Positions 14,780-19,417 of a stretch of 19,417 nt of DNA are shown here, one piece after another. The stretch covers positions 1 through 19,417 of the forward strand of contig JAFAAW010000034.1 in NCBI GenBank assembly GCA_023426365.1, in the 5' to 3' direction. The stretch is from Pseudomonadota bacterium (GTDB lineage Bacteria; Pseudomonadota; Alphaproteobacteria; Rhodospirillales; Magnetospirillaceae). Numbering within the stretch: position 1 is the first letter of the stretch; each line of letters starts with the position of its first letter. The notes beneath the pieces are model-generated. The model did not search any database. It worked only from the letters and a program-made list of their open reading frames with translations, and was not told the DNA's origin. The translations under genes and the position numbers were made by a program.

Positions 14780-15912
14780 GGGCGGCCCACCAGTCTTTCC
14801 AGCACCCGGCCATAGATGTCGGTCAGCGCGCGCATGTCGTCCACCAGCACGTGTTCGTCCACCTTGTGCATGGTCTGGGCGACCAGGCCGAATTCCAGCA
14901 CCGGGCAGAAATTCTTGATGAAGCGGGCGTCCGAGGTGCCGCCGGTGGTGGACAGTTCCGGGCGGCGGCCGGTCACCGCCTCGGCCGCGTCGGCCAGGGC
15001 GTTGCTGAGCACGCCGGGCTGGGTCAGGAAGCTCTCGCCCGACACCTCGATGCGGCAGTCGTAATCGCCGCCGACGCTGTCCAGGGTGGCGCGGATCCAC
15101 TGCTCCAGCCTGGCGCCGGTATGCAGGTCGTTGAAGCGGATGTTGAAGCCGGCGCGCGCCTCGCCGGGGATGACGTTGGTGGCGGCGTTGCCCACGTCCA
15201 CCGTGGTCAGGGCCAGCGTGCTGGCCTGGAAATGCTCGCTGCCCTCGTCCAGCGGCGTCTCCGTCAGCCGGCGCAGCATTTCCAGCAGCCGCGGGATGGG
15301 GTTGTCGGCCAGATGGGGATAGGCGGCGTGGCCCTGCGTACCGAACACCCTGATCTTGCAATTGAGCGAGCCGCGGCGGCCGATCTTCATCATCTCGCCC
15401 AAGAACCGCGGGTTGGTGGGTTCGCCCACCAGGCACAGATCCAGCTTTTCGCCGCGCGCCGCCAGCCAGTCCAGCACCTTGACGGTGCCGTCCACCGCCG
15501 GGCCCTCCTCGTCGCCGGTGATCAGCAGGCTGATGGACCCCTTGGCCGGCCCGGCCTCGAGGAAACGCGACACGGCGGCGACGAAACAGGCGATGGCGCC
15601 CTTCATGTCGGCGGCGCCGCGGCCGAACAGGCGGCCGTCGATCACCTGGCCGCCGAACGGGTCCACGGTCCAGGTGCCGCCCACCGGCACCACGTCGGTA
15701 TGACCGGCGAAACAGAAATTGGGCCCCGCCTCGCCCAGGCGGGCGTACAGGTTCTTGATCAGCGGGCCGCCGGTGGCCGAATCCACCGCGTGGCAGACGA
15801 ATCCCATGCCCTCGAGCGCACGGGTCAGCACGCCCATGGCGCCGGCATCCTCGGGGGTGACGCTGGCGCAGCGGATCAGGTCCTGGGCAAGCGCGATGGG
15901 GTCGAGCGCCAT
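14776..15912 (-). CDS. dapE: succinyl-diaminopimelate desuccinylase
   Basis: DapE is a cytoplasmic zinc enzyme that hydrolyses N-succinyl-LL-diaminopimelate to LL-diaminopimelate and succinate in lysine and peptidoglycan precursor synthesis. The protein has 378 residues, standard for the family. Metal and catalytic residues are all present: H71 and D73 in FAGHTDVVPVG, D102 in GRGAADMKGA, E135/E136 in GDEEGP, E164 in VGEPTN, and H349 in HKVDEHV. A dimerisation domain lies between about 180 and 295. ATG at 15912 is chosen, with AAAGGA upstream; a TTG at 15933 is in frame but adds a non-conserved heptapeptide. It follows dapD by 109 bases, interrupted by a palindromic repeat, and overlaps the next gene by four bases. 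Confidence 0.97.
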   Translation of the reverse strand: MALDPIALAQDLIRCASVTPEDAGAMGVLTRALEGMGFVCHAVDSATGGPLIKNLYARLGEAGPNFCFAGHTDVVPVGGTWTVDPFGGQVIDGRLFGRGAADMKGAIACFVAAVSRFLEAGPAKGSISLLITGDEEGPAVDGTVKVLDWLAARGEKLDLCLVGEPTNPRFLGEMMKIGRRGSLNCKIRVFGTQGHAAYPHLADNPIPRLLEMLRRLTETPLDEGSEHFQASTLALTTVDVGNAATNVIPGEARAGFNIRFNDLHTGARLEQWIRATLDSVGGDYDCRIEVSGESFLTQPGVLSNALADAAEAVTGRRPELSTTGGTSDARFIKNFCPVLEFGLVAQTMHKVDEHVLVDDMRALTDIYGRVLERLVGRP

Positions 15913-15939
15913 GACGGCCGTCCTTTCGTTCAAAGACGC

Positions 15940-16012
15940 GGATGGCCGGGGCAGGCCCGGCCATGACCGTTCAGCAAAGGCTGGTCATGCCCGGGCCGGA
16001 GCCTGGGCATCC
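15940..16012 (+). repeat. 73-bp palindromic intergenic repeat between dapD and dapE
   Basis: The element begins GGATG and ends CATCC, and its two halves are diverged inverted copies. Left hairpin: ATGGCCGGG-GCAGG-CCCGGCCAT (15942-15964). Right hairpin: ATGCCCGGGC-CGGA-GCCTGGGCAT (15987-16010, one G-T pair). CATGACC (15962-15968) and GGTCATG (15983-15989) also pair across the 14-base centre. This resembles REP/BIME-like elements seen between genes in many alphaproteobacteria. In the dap transcript it would form a cruciform-like RNA fold. Confidence 0.75.
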
Positions 16013-16021
16013 ACGACAACG

Positions 16022-16864
16022 CTAGTCGCGCAGCAATTCGTTGATCGAGGTCTTGGAGCGGGTCTTCTCGTCCACGCGCTTGACGATCACGGCGCAATAG
16101 AGATTGGGACCCGGGGTGCCGTCGGGCAGGGGCTTGCCCGGCATGGTGCCCGAGACCACCACCGAATAGGGCGGCACGCGGCCGATGAACACCTCGCCGG
16201 TGGTGCGATCGACGATCTTGGTCGAGGCGCCCAGGTACACGCCCATGGACAGCACCGAACCCTCGCCGACGATCACGCCCTCGGCCACCTCGGCGCGGGC
16301 GCCGATGAAGCAATTGTCCTCGATGATCACCGGGCCGGCCTGCAGCGGCTCGAGCACGCCGCCGATTCCGGCGCCGCCCGAAATGTGCACGTTGCTGCCG
16401 ATCTGGGCGCACGAACCCACGGTGGCCCAGGTGTCCACCATGGTGCCGGTGTCCACATAGGCGCCGACGTTGACGAAGCTGGGCATCAGCACCACGCCGG
16501 GGGCGATGAAGGCGGACCGGCGCACGATGGCGCCCGGCACGGCGCGGAAGCCGTGGGCGCGGAACTGGCCGTCATCCCAGCCCTGGAACTTGGACGGCAC
16601 CTTGTCGAACCAGTGCGAGCCGCCGGGGCCGCCGGGGATGGTGCCCATGTCGTTCATGCGGAAGTTCAGCAGCACGGCCTTCTTCAGCCACTGGTTGACC
16701 CGCCACTCGCCGTCCAGCTTCTCCGCCACGCGCAGATGGCCGGTGTCCAGCATGCCCAGCGCCATTTCGACGGCGTCGCGGATCTTGCCGCCGGTCTGGA
16801 AATTGATGGTGTCGCGCGCCTCCCAGGCGTCCTCGACGGCTTTCTGCAGATCGGCGAAGCTCAT
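16022..16864 (-). CDS. dapD: 2,3,4,5-tetrahydropyridine-2,6-dicarboxylate N-succinyltransferase
   Basis: DapD transfers succinate from succinyl-CoA to tetrahydrodipicolinate, two steps before DapE in the succinylase branch of diaminopimelate synthesis. The protein is 280 residues, typical length. It has an alpha-helical N-terminal domain (about 1-100), with SHWFDKVPSKFQGW. A left-handed parallel beta-helix follows, with hexapeptide repeats (about 105-240: SAFIAPGVVLMPSFVNVGAY, ATVGSCAQIG, NVHISGGAGIGG), then a short C-terminal strand. The trimeric active site uses the conserved VNVGAYVD and GGAGIGGVLEP regions. The start at 16864 has AAGGGA seven bases upstream and a strong promoter beyond. 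It is first of the dapD-dapE group. Confidence 0.97.
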   Translation of the reverse strand: MSFADLQKAVEDAWEARDTINFQTGGKIRDAVEMALGMLDTGHLRVAEKLDGEWRVNQWLKKAVLLNFRMNDMGTIPGGPGGSHWFDKVPSKFQGWDDGQFRAHGFRAVPGAIVRRSAFIAPGVVLMPSFVNVGAYVDTGTMVDTWATVGSCAQIGSNVHISGGAGIGGVLEPLQAGPVIIEDNCFIGARAEVAEGVIVGEGSVLSMGVYLGASTKIVDRTTGEVFIGRVPPYSVVVSGTMPGKPLPDGTPGPNLYCAVIVKRVDEKTRSKTSINELLRD

Positions 16865-16898
16865 GGTCTATCCCTTGAGGGTGATGGTGTTGAGGGGG

Positions 16899-16926
16899 AA
16901 CATAGCGCGCTGGCAGGCCCTGTCAA
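16899..16926 (-). promoter_or_regulatory. sigma-70-type promoter for dapD
   Basis: On the minus strand, TTGACA (16926-16921), a 16-base spacer and TATGTT (16904-16899) face dapD, with a leader of about 25-30 bases. It starts 13 bases after the HAD gene stop, so dapDE has its own promoter. Confidence 0.6.
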
Positions 16927-16939
16927 CGCGTGCAAGCTG

Positions 16940-17650
16940 TCAGGCCCGCGCCGCGACCCGTTCCAGCCATGCCACCAGATCGTCGGTGACGTGGTGGACG
17001 TGCGACAGGTCGTCGTCGTCCTGGCTGACCACCTTGTGGTCGGGGTGGTTGTCCTGGCGCACCCACACCGTGGTCATGCCGATGGCGCAGGCGGGCTTGA
17101 GGTTGCGGTGGATGTCCTCGACCATGGCGGCGCCGTCGGGGCGGATGCCGAAGCGCTCCAGCATGGCGCCATAGCATGCGGGCTGCGGCTTGGGGATGAA
17201 GTTGGCCGCTTTGATGTCGAAGATGCCGTCGAAGCGGCCGGCGATGCCCAGCCGCTCCATGACGTTGATGGCGTGGCGCTCGGACCCGTTGGTGAAGATC
17301 AGCCGCCGTCCGGGCAGGGCGGCCAGGGCGGCGTCCAACCGGGGGGCGGCGTCCAGCACTGTGTGGTCGATGTCGTGGACGTAATCCAGGAAATCCTCGG
17401 GTTCGATGCCGTGCGCCACCATCAGCCCGCGCAGCGTGGTGCCGAATTCGCGATAGTAGCGTTTCTGCAAGGCAAAGGCGTCGTCCAGCGCCAGACCCAG
17501 GCGGTCGGCGATGAACTGGCGCATGCGCACGTCGATCTGCGGAAACAGGCTGCTGGACGCCGGATACAGCGTGTTGTCCAGATCGAACACCCATGACTGG
17601 ACATGGGCCAGTCCCAGGCGGCGGGGATCGGTGGGCGGTGTGTCGCTCAT
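16940..17650 (-). CDS. HAD-superfamily hydrolase, pyrimidine 5'-nucleotidase type
   Basis: This is a cytoplasmic HAD phosphatase predicted to dephosphorylate pyrimidine nucleoside monophosphates, similar to the SDT1/Pyr-5-nucleotidase group. It has 236 residues. Motif I is FDLDNTLYP with the nucleophile D23 and acid D25. A helical cap (about 35-100) contains MRQFIADRLGL and YREFGTTLRGL. Motif II is FTNGSERHA, motif III the lysine in NFIPKPQPACYGAM, and motif IV VEDIHRNLKPA. All catalytic residues are intact. The start at 17650 gives the usual short N terminus; a Shine-Dalgarno GAAGG lies too close to be ideal, and a TTG at 17686 is an unlikely alternative. It is divergent from the diguanylate cyclase gene and upstream of dapD, which has its own promoter. 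The true substrate is unproven. Confidence 0.86.
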   Translation of the reverse strand: MSDTPPTDPRRLGLAHVQSWVFDLDNTLYPASSSLFPQIDVRMRQFIADRLGLALDDAFALQKRYYREFGTTLRGLMVAHGIEPEDFLDYVHDIDHTVLDAAPRLDAALAALPGRRLIFTNGSERHAINVMERLGIAGRFDGIFDIKAANFIPKPQPACYGAMLERFGIRPDGAAMVEDIHRNLKPACAIGMTTVWVRQDNHPDHKVVSQDDDDLSHVHHVTDDLVAWLERVAARA

Positions 17651-17779
17651 GCCTTCACCGATAGCCCCGCAGGCGGCCGAACGCAAGCATTGCCGCCGGC
17701 TGTGCGCATCGCGGTTTCGTCTCTCGTGGGCGAACGCGGTCTATGTTAAGCATGATCGGGTACGGAAGGATGGAGGGAT

Positions 17780-19417
17780 ATGAGCGCCACGCCCGAGCCA
17801 AAGCGCGGAGCTGCCGCCGAGCCGCCGCGGCTGGATTTCACCTTGGGCGCCGCGGCGCTGTCCGCCTATCCGGGTCCGGCGGTGGTGATGACGCGCGATG
17901 GCCGCGTGATCGCCGCCAACGGCCGGGCCGATCTTCTGTGCCACGCCATCGTCGAAGGCCGTCTTGCCCAGCTTGACGCCCTGCTGGGCTGTTCCGGGCG
18001 CACGCTGGTGGAAACCCTGCCGGCCGCCGGGGGCGGCGCGGTCATCCTGGAATTGTCGGCGCTGCCCACCGCCGAGGGGCATGTGCTGGTGCTGGCGCGC
18101 GACGCCACCTTGGAGCGCAATCTGCGTTCGGCCCTGGTGGAATCGCGCCAGCGCTACAAGGATCTGGTGGAGATCAGCTCGGATTTCGCCTGGGAGGTGG
18201 GGGCGGACGGCCGCTTCGCCTTCGTCAGCCCCAAGGGCGCCCTGGGCTTCGCCCCCGACGAGCTGGTGGGCCGCGATCCTGCCGAATTCGTCGCCCTGGC
18301 CGAGGCCACGGCCGAAGGCTCGCCGTTCGCCGCCCGGCTGGCGATCGAGGACCGCGAGGTGTGGCTGAAACTGGCCGATGGCGGCGAAGCCTGCCTTCTG
18401 CTGTCCTCGACCCCCATCCTGGGCGACGGGGGCGAGTGGCGCGGCGCGCGCGGCGTCTGCCGCGACGTGACGCAGGAAAGGCTGCGCGACGCGGCGCTGT
18501 CGCGCGCCAACGGGCGGGAGCGCCTGCTGTCCTACATCGTGCGCACCATCCGCGATGAGGTGGAGCCGGCCGACATGCTGCGCGCGGCGGCCGAGGCGAC
18601 GGCGCGCGCGCTGGGCGCCACCGGCTGCCAGATCTTCCGCATCATCCCCGAGGCGTCGGATTTCGCGCTGGCCGCCCAGTTCGGCGACGGCGGCGACGAA
18701 AAGACCGTGCTGGACAGCTTCATCGCCAGCGATCATTTCGACCAGGACCTGGACGGTTGGCACGCGCTGGCCACGGTCAGCCGCTATCGCCAGTCCATCA
18801 ACGGCGCCGTGCTGCTGTGGCGCGCCCCCTCGCGCGGGGTGTGGAGCGACGACGACCGCCTGCTGATCGACGACGTGGCCAACCAGGTGGGGCTGGCCAA
18901 CGAACAGATCGCCAATCACGAACGCATCCTGCGGCTGTCGCGCACCGATTCGCTGACCGGCCTCTTCAACCGCCGCGCCTTTTTCGAGGAGATCGCGCGG
19001 CGTTTCCAGCGCCTGAGCCGCGAACACAAGCCCGCCGCGCTGATCTATGTGGACCTGGACAATTTCAAGCTGGTCAACGACGTGCACGGCCACAATGCCG
19101 GCGACCGCGCACTGCTGGCGGTGCGCGACCTGCTGATGCAGCACACCCGGCCCATCGACATCGTCGCCCGGCTGGGCGGCGACGAATTCGCCATCTGGCT
19201 GGAAGGCGCCGAACAGCAGATCGCGGTGCAGCGCTGCCAGGAGATGCTGGCGGCGGCGGCGGGCGGGCTGGAGCAGTTCTCGGGCGCGGTCGACCGTCCG
19301 CTGCACATGTCGCTGGGCGTCGCCGTCCATGCCGGCGCCAGCGTCGAGACGCTGGAGGCCCTGATCGCGCGCGCCGACAAGGCCATGTACGAGGTCAAGC
19401 GCGACGGCAAGGGCGAT
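17780..19417 (+). CDS. PAS-PAS-GAF-GGDEF diguanylate cyclase (partial, 3' end beyond window)
   Basis: This is a multi-sensor protein expected to make the second messenger cyclic di-GMP from two GTP. 546 residues are visible; the frame is open at the right edge. Approximate order: PAS-like domain 25-115 (AYPGPAVVMTRDGRVIAANG), a short coiled linker, PAS 120-235 (YKDLVEISSDFAWEVGADGR), GAF-like 255-400 (MLRAAAEATARALGATGCQI), GGDEF from about 405. The cyclase domain has RTDSLTGLFNRRAF, the active-site GGDEF (466-470) and an intact inhibitory I-site RPID five residues before it. AMYEVKRDGKGD lies at the edge, so the domain is almost complete. No membrane helix is seen, suggesting a cytosolic sensor. 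The start at 17780 follows GGAAGGA; GGAGGG lies closer. Whether an EAL domain follows is not visible. Confidence 0.9.
   Translation, partial: MSATPEPKRGAAAEPPRLDFTLGAAALSAYPGPAVVMTRDGRVIAANGRADLLCHAIVEGRLAQLDALLGCSGRTLVETLPAAGGGAVILELSALPTAEGHVLVLARDATLERNLRSALVESRQRYKDLVEISSDFAWEVGADGRFAFVSPKGALGFAPDELVGRDPAEFVALAEATAEGSPFAARLAIEDREVWLKLADGGEACLLLSSTPILGDGGEWRGARGVCRDVTQERLRDAALSRANGRERLLSYIVRTIRDEVEPADMLRAAAEATARALGATGCQIFRIIPEASDFALAAQFGDGGDEKTVLDSFIASDHFDQDLDGWHALATVSRYRQSINGAVLLWRAPSRGVWSDDDRLLIDDVANQVGLANEQIANHERILRLSRTDSLTGLFNRRAFFEEIARRFQRLSREHKPAALIYVDLDNFKLVNDVHGHNAGDRALLAVRDLLMQHTRPIDIVARLGGDEFAIWLEGAEQQIAVQRCQEMLAAAAGGLEQFSGAVDRPLHMSLGVAVHAGASVETLEALIARADKAMYEVKRDGKGD

Noticed and set aside
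15719..17596. 625-codon plus-strand frame across dapE, dapD and the HAD gene
   Set aside because: It crosses three well-supported minus-strand genes and their intergenic gaps, with no recognisable domain.
17715..17747. Promoter for the diguanylate cyclase gene (TATGTT at 17742-17747)
   Set aside because: The -10 is passable, but no -35 near consensus is found at 16-18 bases, so I do not call it.

Overview
The window is GC-rich, densely packed chromosomal DNA with about 18 protein-coding genes. It has no tRNA, rRNA, CRISPR array, insertion sequence or phage gene that I can see. Gene content and order suggest an alphaproteobacterium of the Rhodospirillales, most like Magnetospirillum or Phaeospirillum. 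The pointers are etfB-etfA beside a PduO-type adenosyltransferase, def-fmt-truA, dapD with dapE, a two-domain cold-shock protein and a globin-coupled chemotaxis transducer. The genus is recognised from general knowledge, not proven by any single site.

Left part (1-2333, minus strand): etfA (cut by the left edge) and etfB form an overlapping pair that feeds electrons from acyl-CoA and related dehydrogenases to the quinone pool. A clear sigma-70-type promoter precedes etfB, and a TGC-rich motif overlaps its -10 element. The adenosyltransferase gene upstream makes adenosylcobalamin.

2474-5833 (plus strand): lptG, a GT39/ArnT-like polyprenyl-phosphate-sugar transferase and a PAP2 phosphatase read as an envelope/lipid A cassette. 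Next, 5964-6605 encodes a tandem cold-shock-domain protein, preceded by a terminator-like hairpin with a T-run and followed by a strong terminator. The 328-base gap 6606-6933 holds terminators and a 26-bp tandem repeat.

6934-11952: rmuC (minus) is divergent from an exported DUF4139 protein. The formyl-methionine/tRNA set def, fmt and truA follows, with fmt and truA overlapping. 12041-13609 encodes a soluble heme-globin chemotaxis transducer with tandem HAMP-like segments, probably for aerotaxis.

13716-17650 (minus strand): an HAD nucleotidase, then dapD and dapE (lysine/diaminopimelate synthesis). dapE overlaps a small membrane protein gene, which is 2 bases from a GNAT acetyltransferase gene. 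A 73-bp palindromic repeat lies between dapD and dapE. The right edge cuts a PAS-PAS-GAF-GGDEF diguanylate cyclase (plus strand, from 17780).

Most of the window is ordinary housekeeping sequence. The places that deserve a second look are the cold-shock leader, the two intergenic repeats, the lptG-GT39-PAP2 cassette, the etfB promoter box and the globin transducer. I found no clear candidate for an entirely new system.
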